From Vibrio mytili (GTDB lineage: Bacteria; Pseudomonadota; Gammaproteobacteria; Enterobacterales; Vibrionaceae), in NCBI RefSeq assembly GCF_000830505.1, contig NZ_JXOK01000081.1:62001-126000 (forward strand): a DNA stretch of 64,000 nucleotides, read 5' to 3'. The position numbers and the translations under genes are program-made. The notes beneath the pieces are model-generated. The model was not told where the DNA came from. It was given only the letters and a program-made list of their open reading frames with translations, and made no database searches. Shown here piece by piece: positions 10,231-20,653 of this stretch. How positions within the stretch are numbered: position 1 is the stretch's first letter; the number at the start of each line of letters is the position of its first letter.

Positions 10231-13200
10231 ATGCCAAAACGTACTGACATTCAAAGTATTCTAATTCTTGGTGCTGGTCCGATTGTTATCGGTCAGGCAT
10301 GTGAGTTTGACTACTCTGGCGCACAAGCGTGTAAAGCACTTCGTGAAGAAGGCTACCGAGTTATTCTGGTTAACTCGAACCCTGCGACGATCATGACTGA
10401 CCCAGAGATGGCTGATGCAACTTACATCGAGCCAATCCAATGGGAAGTGGTACGCAAGATCATCGAAAAAGAGCGTCCAGATGCGGTTCTACCGACAATG
10501 GGTGGTCAGACTGCGCTTAACTGTGCTCTAGATCTAGAGAAGCATGGCGTTCTTGAAGAGTTCGGCGTAGAAATGATTGGTGCAACCGCTGACGCGATTG
10601 ATAAAGCGGAAGACCGTTCTCGCTTCGATAAAGCAATGAAGTCTATCGGCCTTGAGTGTCCTCGCGCAGATACTGCGAAGAGCATGGAAGAAGCTTACAA
10701 AGTTTTAGACATGGTTGGCTTCCCTTGTATCATCCGTCCATCATTTACGATGGGTGGTACTGGTGGCGGTATCGCTTACAACAAAGAAGAGTTCGAAGAA
10801 ATCTGTCGTCGTGGTCTGGATCTTTCTCCGACTAACGAACTGCTTATCGATGAATCTCTAATCGGTTGGAAAGAGTATGAAATGGAAGTAGTTCGCGACA
10901 AAGCGGACAACTGTATCATCGTATGTTCAATCGAAAACTTCGACCCAATGGGCATCCACACAGGTGACTCAATCACGGTTGCACCGGCGCAAACCCTGAC
11001 GGACAAAGAATACCAGCTAATGCGTAATGCATCGCTAGCAGTTCTGCGTGAAATCGGCGTGGAAACAGGTGGTTCAAACGTACAGTTTGGTATCAACCCG
11101 AAAGATGGCCGTATGGTTATCATCGAGATGAACCCACGTGTATCTCGTTCTTCTGCTCTAGCGTCGAAAGCAACGGGTTTCCCTATCGCTAAGATTGCAG
11201 CGAAACTGGCTGTTGGTTTTACTCTGGACGAGCTACAAAACGACATCACGGGCGGTGCAACTCCAGCATCATTCGAACCAACTATCGACTACGTAGTAAC
11301 TAAGATTCCTCGCTTTAACTTCGAGAAATTTGCAGGTGCTAACGACCGTCTGACAACACAGATGAAGTCAGTTGGTGAGGTGATGGCGATTGGTCGTAAC
11401 CAACAAGAGTCTCTTCACAAAGCACTACGTGGCCTAGAAGTTGGCGCGACTGGTTTTGACGAGATGGTTGATCTGGAAGCGCCAGATGCACTGACTAAGA
11501 TTCGTCACGAACTGAAAGAAGCTGGTGCTGAGCGTATCTGGTACATCGCTGACGCATTCCGTGCAGGCATGTCGGTTGATGGTGTATTCAACCTGACTAA
11601 CATTGACCGCTGGTTCCTGGTTCAAATTGAAGAACTAGTGAAACTAGAAGAAGAAGTGAAAGCAGGTGGTTACGCTGGCTTGACCAAAGACGTGCTTCGT
11701 ACCTTGAAGCGTAAAGCTTCTCTGATGCTCGCCTATCTAAACTACTTGGTGTTGCTGAAAGCGAAATTCGTCGCGCTCGTGAACAGTTCGACATTCACCC
11801 GGTTTACAAACGAGTGGATACGTGTGCAGCAGAATTCTCTTCTGACACGGCTTACATGTACTCATCTTACGATGAAGAGTGTGAAGCAAACCCAACAGAC
11901 AAAGACAAGATCATGGTTCTTGGCGGCGGTCCAAACCGTATTGGTCAAGGTATTGAATTTGACTATTGTTGTGTACACGCATCACTAGCACTGCGCGAAG
12001 ACGGTTACGAAACCATCATGGTGAACTGTAACCCAGAAACGGTATCGACTGACTACGATACGTCTGACCGTTTGTACTTTGAACCAGTCACTCTGGAAGA
12101 TGTTTTGTCTATCGCTCGCGTTGAAAAACCAAAAGGTGTGATTGTTCAGTACGGTGGCCAAACACCACTGAAACTGGCGCGTGCCCTAGAAGCAGCAGGT
12201 GTGCCAATTATTGGTACTAGCCAGATGCTATCGACCGTGCAGAAGACCGTGAGCGTTTCCAGGCGGCCGTTGAACGTTTAGGCCTTCTTCAGCCAAAAAA
12301 CGCAACGGTAACGGCGATGGAGCAAGCCATCGAGAAATCAAAAGAAATTGGTTTCCCATTGGTTGTTCGTCCATCGTATGTACTTGGTGGCCGTGCGATG
12401 GAAATCGTTTACGATGAGCAAGATCTACGTCGTTACTTTAACGAAGCGGTCAGTGTATCGAATGAGTCCCCAGTACTACTAGACCGTTTCCTAGATGACG
12501 CAACAGAAGTGGATATCGATGCTATCTGCGACGGTGAGCGAGTGGTTATCGGCGGTATCATGGAGCACATTGAACAAGCGGGTGTTCACTCAGGTGACTC
12601 AGCATGTTCACTACCGGCTTATACGTTAAGCCAGGAAATCCAGGATAAGATGCGTGAGCAGGTTGAGAAGCTTGCGTTTGAACTGGGTGTACGTGGTTTG
12701 ATGAATACTCAGTTTGCCGTAAAAGACAACGAAGTGTACCTCATCGAAGTTAACCCTCGTGCTGCGCGTACGGTTCCATTCGTTTCGAAAGCAACTGGTG
12801 CGCCATTAGCGAAAATTGCTGCACGTGTTATGGCAGGTCAATCTCTAGAGTCGCAAGGATTTACGAAAGAGATCATTCCTCCTTACTACTCAGTGAAAGA
12901 AGTGGTTCTACCGTTTAACAAGTTCCCTGGCGTTGACCCGTTATTGGGCCCAGAAATGCGCTCAACTGGTGAGGTAATGGGCGTCGGTGCAACGTTCGCA
13001 GAAGCTTATGCGAAAGCGGAACTTGGCTGTGGCGCTGTATATCCAGAAGGCGGCCGTGCGTTACTATCAGTACGTGAAGGCGATAAAGAGCGTGTGGTTG
13101 ATCTCGCTTCTAAGTTAGTAAAACTTGGCTATCAGCTAGATGCGACTCACGGTACGGCAGTGATTCTAGGCGAAGCGGGTATCAATCCTCGTCTGGTTAA

Positions 13201-13447
13201 CAAAGTACACGAAGGTCGTCCGCATATCCTTGACCGTATCAAGAACAACGAATATACCTACATTGTGAACACGGCAGCAGGCCGTCAAGCGATCGAAGAT
13301 TCGAAAGTTCTACGTCGTGGAGCGCTGGCAGAGAAAGTGAACTACACCACTACGCTGAACGCAGCGTTTGCAACCTGTATGTCTCACACAGCCGATGCGA
13401 AAAGCTCTGTGATGTCAGTACAAGAGTTGCATGCGAAAATAAAGTAA
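10231..13447 (+). CDS. carB: Carbamoyl-phosphate synthase large subunit, interrupted by two single-base deletions
   Basis: Makes carbamoyl phosphate from bicarbonate, ammonia and two ATP. It contains two ATP-grasp halves (about residues 1-550 and 550-935) and a C-terminal MGS-like allosteric domain. Frame is lost near 11716 ([16 protein letters not shown] expected; aaagcttc should be aaaggcttc) and again near 12222 ([16 protein letters not shown] expected; agccag should be agcccag). With one G and one C restored the protein is continuous, about 1,072 residues. Both halves and all ATP-grasp motifs ([28 protein letters not shown]) are intact, so I read the breaks as sequence errors. The 3' UTR carries a CarZ-like RNA. 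Confidence 0.96.
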
Positions 13448-13530
13448 GCGTACTTAATAAAAATCAATAAGCTCGCAAGTCAGAGCTTATATGACAACCT
13501 CATTGCCCGCTCATTTGAGCGGGCTTTTTT
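13448..13530 (+). ncRNA. carZ: CarZ-like 3'-UTR small RNA of carAB
   Basis: The segment after the carB stop has the form of a processed 3'-UTR sRNA. An 8-bp hairpin (ATAAGCTC / GAGCTTAT, 13467-13490) is followed by an unpaired linker, then a strong terminator stem GCCCGCTC-attt-GAGCGGGC with six T (13505-13530). In the linker, GACAACCTC (13493-13501) is the exact complement of GAGGTTGTC at 9066-9074, which covers the carA Shine-Dalgarno region and ends right at the TTG start. In V. cholerae an RNA named CarZ, cut from the carAB 3' end, represses carAB through base pairing. Position and pairing support homology; exact 5' end and processing are inferred. Confidence 0.8.
13505..13530 (+). terminator. 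Intrinsic terminator of carAB / CarZ
   Basis: GCCCGCTC / GAGCGGGC perfect 8-bp stem, ATTT loop, then TTTTTT. It doubles as the 3' end of the CarZ-like RNA. Confidence 0.92.
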
Positions 13531-13653
13531 GTTTTTATTTGTTTGTATTCATGAATTTTGGGAATAGGTTGATATCTAGACTTTCCTTTTTCGTTTTAGG
13601 GAGTCAGTGCTACCGTTTAGCTCTCTTCAGTATATTTGAACAAGGAAGTGTCA

Positions 13654-14432
13654 GTGGAGCTCACGTTAGAGGTATTAACCGCGTTGTTTTTTGTTGCATC
13701 TGTGGCAGGGTTTATCGACGCGATGGCAGGGGGCGGTGGATTGATAACGCTTCCAGCTTTATTGGCAGCAGGGCTTAGTCCAACTCAGGCATTGGCAACC
13801 AACAAATTACAAAGTTCATTTGGCAGTTTTTCTGCTAGTTTGTACTTTATCCGGAATGGCATTGTCAGTTTAAAAGAGATGCGCGTTGCGATTTGTTGTA
13901 CTTTTATCGGGGCGGCGATTGGTGCCGAAGCGGTACAATTTATTGATGCTGGCATCCTCACTAGTCTTATTCCACTTCTTCTTATTGCCATCTCTCTGTA
14001 CTTCCTTTTGGCTCCAACGACAAAGAAAACCGAAGGCGAGCCCAGATTATCCGAGGCGATGTTTGCGCTTTGTATTGGTGGTGGGGTTGGTTTTTATGAC
14101 GGTTTCTTTGGGCCCGGTACGGATCTATCTTTACGGTTTGCTTTGTTGCGCTTGGTCATTTCTCTTTAGTTGATGCCACGGCACGCACCAAGATTCTCAA
14201 TTTCACTTCAAACATCGCTGCGCTGTTGTTTTTTATCCTTGCTGGGCTGCCGGTGTGGGAAATTGGTTTAACCATGGCAGTGGGCGGTTTCATTGGCGCA
14301 CGGTTAGGTGCAAAAGTCGTGGTGACGAAGGGGCAGAAATGGATTCGACCTCTCGTGATTACCATGTCGATGTTGATGGCAACAAAACTTCTTTGGCAAC
14401 AACATCAGCAATGGCTTCTATCATTGTTTTAA
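13654..14432 (+). CDS. TSUP/TauE-SafE family permease, interrupted by one single-base deletion
   Basis: Membrane protein of the sulfite exporter TauE/SafE (TSUP) family, about 259 residues with seven to eight hydrophobic segments. Start GTG 13654 follows CAAGGAAGTGTCA. The N-terminal motif GFIDAMAGGGGLITLPALL and NKLQSSFGSFSA are typical of the YfcA-like branch, and the second repeat reads GGGVGFYDGFFGPGTG. Frame is lost there: acggatct should be acgggatct (one G missing near 14122), after which the protein continues as SIFTVCFVALGHFSLVDATARTK and ends LLWQQHQQWLLSLF. The substrate cannot be told from sequence. Its 3' end overlaps the convergent LysR gene by 74 bp. Confidence 0.88.
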
Positions 14433-15228
14433 TTCGCTGATTGCGATAAGTGTTGTGCCGTAAGCAGACATGGATCGGGCGGATCAGGGGCTCTAACTCT
14501 TTAAATTCGTAGCAGAAATTGGGGGGGATATTGAGCGTTTTGATGATTGATTTAGGTATCAACGCTGGCGCCATACCGCCTAATGCCAACTGTGCTGCAG
14601 CCGTGTAGGAGTCCATCTCCATCAAAGGTTGGATATTGTGCTTCGACAAAATAGCTTGTTGATAGGTGTTGGCTGGATTATTCAAGTCGTTGGTTAAAAT
14701 CGCTTGTGGTAGTTGTGTTAGCGGGTACTTACTGATTACCGAGAACGGCTCATCACCAAGGTGGAAGCTCATCAGGCCATGGTGAGGAGGTAAGTAACCC
14801 GCGCAGAAACCAAGGGTTGCTCGGCCAGATTTGACGTTCTCTACGATTCTTGGCGTATGATTAGTTGAGATTCTGAGGTAAGGATCCCATGCTAGTCGTT
14901 GTTCCATAATGATACTCAGATAGCCTGCCACTAAAGTTTCAGAACAATCTATTTTGATTAATGAGGTATCTTCGAGCTCTTGTTGATCGTAAATCTGTCC
15001 TCTTAGCTCGTTAAATGTGGGTTCTATTGTATTGATGAGCGCCAGAGCATCGGAGGTTAATTTGATGTGCCTGCCGTCGGGCTCAATCAGCTTTTTGCCA
15101 AGCTTTTTTTCTAAATTTGCAATCCGCTTGCTGACGGCTGACTGGCTAATATACAGTTGACTGCCTGTGCGGCTCATGGTTTTTTCTCTACTCAGTACGA
15201 GCAGTGTTTCGATGCCTTCTAATAACAT
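14359..15228 (-). CDS. LysR-family transcriptional regulator
   Basis: LysR-type regulator of 289 residues. The N-terminal winged helix-turn-helix is at about residues 1-60 (SQSAVSKRIANLEKKLGKKLIEPDGRHIKLT). The C-terminal periplasmic-binding-like effector domain runs from about 90 to 285. The start at ATG 15228 has no clear Shine-Dalgarno. It does not face its neighbour from a shared promoter region, as many LysR genes do. Instead it runs convergently into the TSUP permease and overlaps its last 74 bp. The target is unknown. Confidence 0.88.
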   Translation of the reverse strand: MLLEGIETLLVLSREKTMSRTGSQLYISQSAVSKRIANLEKKLGKKLIEPDGRHIKLTSDALALINTIEPTFNELRGQIYDQQELEDTSLIKIDCSETLVAGYLSIIMEQRLAWDPYLRISTNHTPRIVENVKSGRATLGFCAGYLPPHHGLMSFHLGDEPFSVISKYPLTQLPQAILTNDLNNPANTYQQAILSKHNIQPLMEMDSYTAAAQLALGGMAPALIPKSIIKTLNIPPNFCYEFKELEPLIRPIHVCLRHNTYRNQRIKTMIEAIADVVAKEVLLPSTSTW

Positions 15229-15301
15229 AACAATTGATGAAAAAGAGGAATGGTAGGATGAATTTATCCTATTAGAGGGCCGTTAGCGAGGACCATAAAG
15301 T

Positions 15302-15327
15302 AAAAAGAGTCGACGGAATGTCGACTC
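15302..15327 (-). terminator. Terminator of the mtnN-cbiB-btuF-yadS cluster
   Basis: GAGTCGAC-ggaat-GTCGACTC perfect 8-bp stem; on the minus strand it is followed by five T. It lies 37 bp past the yadS stop. Confidence 0.85.
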
Positions 15328-15363
15328 GAAAAAGTATTGCTATAAAAGCATTACCAGGCAAAT

Positions 15364-15984
15364 TTAGCGGTTAATCGCAAAGGTTGGTAACGAGAGATGC
15401 CATCGAATGGCCCCAAGGCGAATGATCAGTGTTGAGGTTACGCCTGCGAGCATGGCGCTTGAGTGGTCATAGCCCATGCTCAATGCCGTCGTATGAAAAA
15501 TACCACCGATGATACATGCTGTGGCATACACTTCGCTTCTGAGCACCATTGGAACTTCGCGAGCAAGTACGTCTCGTATAATTCCGCCGCCACAGCCAGT
15601 GATGACCGCCATGATCACAGCAACCAACCCGGACTCATTGTATGTCATGGCTTTTTCTACCCCGATACCAACGAATACAGAGAGCCCGATAGCATCACAT
15701 ACCGGTAAAACCCACCAAGGAAGGCGTTTTGGACGGCGTACTAAAAGCATGGTCAGTAAACAGGTGACGAAAATGACCCACAGATAAGTAGTGTCGGTGA
15801 TCCAAAATACGGGGGTTGCGCCCAGCGCCATATCTCGTATCGTGCCGCCACCAATGGCTGTGACACTGGCAAGAACAACCACACCAAAAGGGTCCATCTT
15901 CAGCCGACCCGCAAGTATGACTCCTGACACAGCGAAAACCGCTGTGCCGAATAAATCGATCATATAAAGCAGCATGGAATCCAT
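15364..15984 (-). CDS. yadS: TRIC-channel family inner membrane protein (YadS/UPF0126)
   Basis: Small inner membrane protein of the UPF0126/TRIC family, which contains trimeric cation channels. About 206 residues and seven hydrophobic segments in two repeats, each with the diagnostic kinked-helix motif: [11 protein letters not shown] near residue 45 and [12 protein letters not shown] near 130. I prefer ATG 15984, 9 bp after AAGGTG; a GTG 12 bp upstream overlaps that site. It follows btuF by about 60 bp in the same direction, as in E. coli (mtn-btuF-yadS). Ion selectivity is not shown by sequence. Confidence 0.9.
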   Translation of the reverse strand: MDSMLLYMIDLFGTAVFAVSGVILAGRLKMDPFGVVVLASVTAIGGGTIRDMALGATPVFWITDTTYLWVIFVTCLLTMLLVRRPKRLPWWVLPVCDAIGLSVFVGIGVEKAMTYNESGLVAVIMAVITGCGGGIIRDVLAREVPMVLRSEVYATACIIGGIFHTTALSMGYDHSSAMLAGVTSTLIIRLGAIRWHLSLPTFAINR

Positions 15985-16053
15985 GTTACTTGGCACCTTA
16001 ACTATATCTGAGAAAAAATGGGCGGAAATTGTACGGTATTTATACCAAGAGCG

Positions 16054-16881
16054 TTAGCGGTTTTGACGAACGATTTTAAAGTATTCGCAAACTTGAGTAA
16101 TTGCATTTAACGTTCTAGGCGTTGGGCGATTAATCCAGTCTGCATTCAATGACCACGTATGGCCGTTTTTCATCGCAGGCAGTTCATTTTTCCATTCCGC
16201 CCACATGCCGTCATGACTCATTGCGTGTCGTGATGTAAAAATGACTTCTGGTTGGCGCGTTATGACTTGCTCGATACTGACTTGCGGATAGGGGGAACTG
16301 GCTTGGGAAAAAATATTTTCGCCGCCACAAAAGGTAAACACTTCGCTGGGCCAGTTTGTTCCAGCGACGGTGATAATCGGCTTTTCACTCAATTGATAGA
16401 AGTAACGGACTTTATCTTCGGTGTTGTACTTTGTTTTTAACGAGTTGAGTTGAGCTCTAAAATTCGCTGCGGCTTGTTGGCCTACCTCAGGATGTTCGCT
16501 GTAGTGGCTTAACTGCTCAATATTGAATGCAATATCCGCTAATTTTCCTGTTTTGGAGTAGTAAATAGGGACATCGAATTGTTTGAGTTTTTCAATTTCT
16601 TTAGCTGGATTTCCCGCAGGCCACGCAATCACCAGATCCGGTTTTAGTGCAATGATACGCTCGAGTTTTATACCTTGATAGTTCGAGACTTTCTCTAGCA
16701 TCTTGGCTTGCTCGGGATAATCACTCAATTCGCTGACTGCAACTAACTTGTCTCCAAGACCTGCTGCATAGGCAATTTCTGTTGCGTGAGGCGCTAAGCT
16801 GATGACTCGTTGCGCGGGTTGATTGGCCAGTGCGGCAGTCGTAAAGAGTAGTGCAAACGCGACGTAGATTATGTTCATCAT
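16054..16881 (-). CDS. btuF: Vitamin B12-binding periplasmic protein BtuF
   Basis: Periplasmic binding protein that delivers cobalamin to the BtuCD ABC transporter. The start is ATG 16881; the frame runs 63 bp further up, inside cbiB. The product of about 275 residues opens with a signal peptide (MMNIIYVAFALLFTTAALA, cleavage before NQPAQ). The class III binding-protein fold follows, with VISLAPHATEIAYAAGLGDKLVAVSELSDYP and an interlobe helix (EIEKLKQF). It overlaps cbiB by 4 bp (ATGA), a sign of translational coupling. The transporter genes btuCD are not in the window. Confidence 0.92.
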   Translation of the reverse strand: MMNIIYVAFALLFTTAALANQPAQRVISLAPHATEIAYAAGLGDKLVAVSELSDYPEQAKMLEKVSNYQGIKLERIIALKPDLVIAWPAGNPAKEIEKLKQFDVPIYYSKTGKLADIAFNIEQLSHYSEHPEVGQQAAANFRAQLNSLKTKYNTEDKVRYFYQLSEKPIITVAGTNWPSEVFTFCGGENIFSQASSPYPQVSIEQVITRQPEVIFTSRHAMSHDGMWAEWKNELPAMKNGHTWSLNADWINRPTPRTLNAITQVCEYFKIVRQNR

Positions 16882-17831
16882 AGTCCTTGATAAATCAGTC
16901 CGAGCAGGAGGCTTTGGAGAGCAATCCAGGTAAAAATACGCCAAACCAACAAGGTTTGAACTTGGTTAAGATGGATAGCTGAAGGGGCGATACGTCCACC
17001 AATTTTCGCACGTTCTGCACGTATACCTTGATACACTGCTGGCCCACCCAAGGCGAGTTGTAACTTGTTACCTACTGCACACAATAGCCAAGCTGGTCCC
17101 GGTAGTGGCCAAGCAGGCGCTTGTTGTTGAATATGGCCTACGATTTGAGACGGACTCTTCCCTACCACGACAAGTAGGGCAAAAAGTCGTAATGGAATCA
17201 GTTCGAGTGCCGCCAATAGCTGCACAGCTGGCTTTCCAAACGGAACGTATTGATGGCGACTTGGTGACCAAGTGCGAGCTAATTCAGATGTCAGGCGATA
17301 CATGAGAGCGCCAATGCCTCCCGTAAGCGCGTACCAAAACAACACACAAACGACATTACGCCCGTAGCCCATTATAATAGTTTCTGCACCAGCTTTTCCT
17401 ATGCCTAATAAGGATAAGCTTTGGGTATCACGGTTGAGGGTGGGAGCCAATAGTTGTCGACATTGGGCTTTATCCTCGTTCGCCATAGCTTCAACGAGTT
17501 GCTTGGTGAAAACTTCATTACTTCGCCAATCTAAGGCAAGCAAGAGCAGAGCAAGTTCAAACAATGGCGCTTGCCAGACTAACGGTTTCATCGCGATAAG
17601 TAAGACGAAGCAGGGAAAGAGCATTAATATCAGCGCTAAACTTCCTGAAATCATACTTTGCGAATAACTGTTATTGCGATTGACTTTGATTGCCAGTTGT
17701 ATGGATAGCTTGCGCCATATCAGCGTTGGATGTGCAGTTGGTGGTATTGGAAGAATCAGATGGAACAACAATGCACCCCACATCACGAGGAGTGCACCAT
17801 TGGCATAAAATTGCTGAAAAATATCTTCCAT
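16878..17831 (-). CDS. cbiB: Cobalamin biosynthesis protein CbiB/CobD
   Basis: Integral membrane adenosylcobinamide-phosphate synthase family, which attaches the aminopropanol arm to cobyric acid. 317 residues with several membrane segments. The conserved GKAGAETIIMGYGRNVVCVLFWYALTGG region is near residue 145, and a GGPAVYQGIRAERAKIGG motif is near 265. It lies between mtnN (12 bp) and btuF (4-bp overlap), so B12 uptake and corrinoid remodelling are co-transcribed. The sequence is divergent from enteric CbiB at its ends, but the core motifs support the family. Confidence 0.87.
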   Translation of the reverse strand: MEDIFQQFYANGALLVMWGALLFHLILPIPPTAHPTLIWRKLSIQLAIKVNRNNSYSQSMISGSLALILMLFPCFVLLIAMKPLVWQAPLFELALLLLALDWRSNEVFTKQLVEAMANEDKAQCRQLLAPTLNRDTQSLSLLGIGKAGAETIIMGYGRNVVCVLFWYALTGGIGALMYRLTSELARTWSPSRHQYVPFGKPAVQLLAALELIPLRLFALLVVVGKSPSQIVGHIQQQAPAWPLPGPAWLLCAVGNKLQLALGGPAVYQGIRAERAKIGGRIAPSAIHLNQVQTLLVWRIFTWIALQSLLLGLIYQGL

Positions 17832-17843
17832 GAAGTTTTTGGT

Positions 17844-18539
17844 TTACTTAATAAGATCCAGCATTTTGCAGACCATCTCAGAAGAGCTTTTCGCTGCAAG
17901 AGGCAGGAACTCTTCAAAACTCATTGGTGATTCTTTGTCTGCAACGTCAGAGATTGCACGTACAACAACAAATGGAGTGTTGAATTGGTGGCAGGTTTGC
18001 GCAATAGCGGACGCTTCCATTTCAACCGCAATCACCGACGGGAAGTGTTGACGAATAAACGCTTGACGTTCTGCGGTGCAAACGAACGCATCACCAGTGC
18101 AGATCAAACCACGAACAGCATGAGTATTTTCCATCTGCGCCAGTGCTTTCTCAGCAAGATCCATCAGCGTTTCATCGGCTTTGAACGCGGCTGGCTGACC
18201 TGCCATTTGTCCGATTTCGTAACCAAACGCGGTAACGTCAGCGTCGTGGTGGCGGACTTCTGTGGAAATGACAACATCACCTAAATTGAGGCTCGAGTCA
18301 AAACCACCGGCAGAGCCAGTGTTGATTACAACATCGGGTTGGTATTCATCAAGAAGTATCGTTGTGCCTACTGCTGCTGCTACTTTGCCAATACCTGACT
18401 GAAGTAATACCACCTCGACATCATTAATTTGGCCAGAAAAGAAAGTACAACCTGCTTTATTGACGCTTTGGCAGTTTGTCATTGCTTCTTTTAGGATAAC
18501 CACTTCTTGTTCCATCGCTCCGATGATACCAACTTTCAT
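17844..18539 (-). CDS. mtnN: 5'-methylthioadenosine/S-adenosylhomocysteine nucleosidase
   Basis: Cleaves adenine from MTA and SAH, recycling SAM by-products and feeding LuxS for autoinducer-2 in Vibrio. 231 residues. Motifs: [18 protein letters not shown] at the N terminus, [20 protein letters not shown] near 77, [15 protein letters not shown] (catalytic Glu region) near 172, and [13 protein letters not shown] (catalytic Asp) near 195. It heads the cluster mtnN-cbiB-btuF-yadS. The SAM/B12 link (methionine synthesis) may explain the grouping. Confidence 0.96.
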   Translation of the reverse strand: MKVGIIGAMEQEVVILKEAMTNCQSVNKAGCTFFSGQINDVEVVLLQSGIGKVAAAVGTTILLDEYQPDVVINTGSAGGFDSSLNLGDVVISTEVRHHDADVTAFGYEIGQMAGQPAAFKADETLMDLAEKALAQMENTHAVRGLICTGDAFVCTAERQAFIRQHFPSVIAVEMEASAIAQTCHQFNTPFVVVRAISDVADKESPMSFEEFLPLAAKSSSEMVCKMLDLIK

Positions 18540-18602
18540 AACACTCTCTTTAAAGTAAAATATTTAATCGCCGAGAGTATAGCACTCCCCGGTAGCAGTT
18601 TT

Positions 18603-19031
18603 CTATTTGATGAGCGCGGCTTTAGATAGTTCGGCTCGCAATTGGTTTGCGCGCTTTCGGTTGACGCCAAAATCAGAATAACCGACGCGGGATTCTGACC
18701 GTACGATCAGTGTCTCTCCATCCATTTTGAGTTCAAGATCATCCACAAAGCGCATAATTTTCGATGTGCACTCTATGCGGAGATAGTTATCTTCTTTTTC
18801 GGCTGTTTTTGCGCCGGGAAGCTTTAAAGCGGCCTCTTCAATTGCATTGAGTGTGGCAGAGTCAGTCAGAATAAACGGTTCAAGATAATGTTCTTCGCGT
18901 TTATCTAGCGTCGAGACACAGTTTGGTTTGTCACCGCAGGGGGATTGAGTGCGATCTGGCATAGTCGTAACTCCTTGACTGCAGGCGGTTAGACCGAGCA
19001 AAGTAATGGAAAGGAGAGTGATGGCTTTCAT
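18603..19031 (-). CDS. DUF1499 domain lipoprotein
   Basis: 142-residue lipoprotein of unknown function. The signal peptide is MKAITLLSITLLGLTAC with a lipobox LTAC, so the N-terminal Cys of the mature form is lipid-anchored. The rest matches DUF1499: PNCVST near residue 37, LRIECTSKIMRFVDDLEL in the middle and RSESRVGYSDFGVNRKRANQLRAEL at the end. It is a separate gene upstream of mtnN. I can assign the family but not a role. Confidence 0.85.
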   Translation of the reverse strand: MKAITLLSITLLGLTACSQGVTTMPDRTQSPCGDKPNCVSTLDKREEHYLEPFILTDSATLNAIEEAALKLPGAKTAEKEDNYLRIECTSKIMRFVDDLELKMDGETLIVRSESRVGYSDFGVNRKRANQLRAELSKAALIK

Positions 19032-19167
19032 TGTACCGATTCCTTATCGCTTTAAGCCTAAGTTAATCATTATACCCACACAAGTTCTAAATGCAGAATT
19101 CAGAGTGTTTTCACTTATCTCTGAACCACGCGCGAGGAGGTGCTATAAAGATATATGGAATAAAAGC

Positions 19168-19194
19168 AAAAAGGATCCATTTTGAGGATCCTTT
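19168..19194 (-). terminator. Terminator after the first gltBD operon
   Basis: AAAGGATCC / GGATCCTTT perfect stem with a 7-nt loop; on the minus strand it is followed by a T run. It lies 27 bp past the gltD stop. Confidence 0.82.
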
Positions 19195-19220
19195 GTCCGC
19201 GTTTATGGTTTTTTTGGGCG

Positions 19221-20635
<1,415 letters not shown>

Positions 20636-20653
20636 TCAAACATCCTCCATGAA

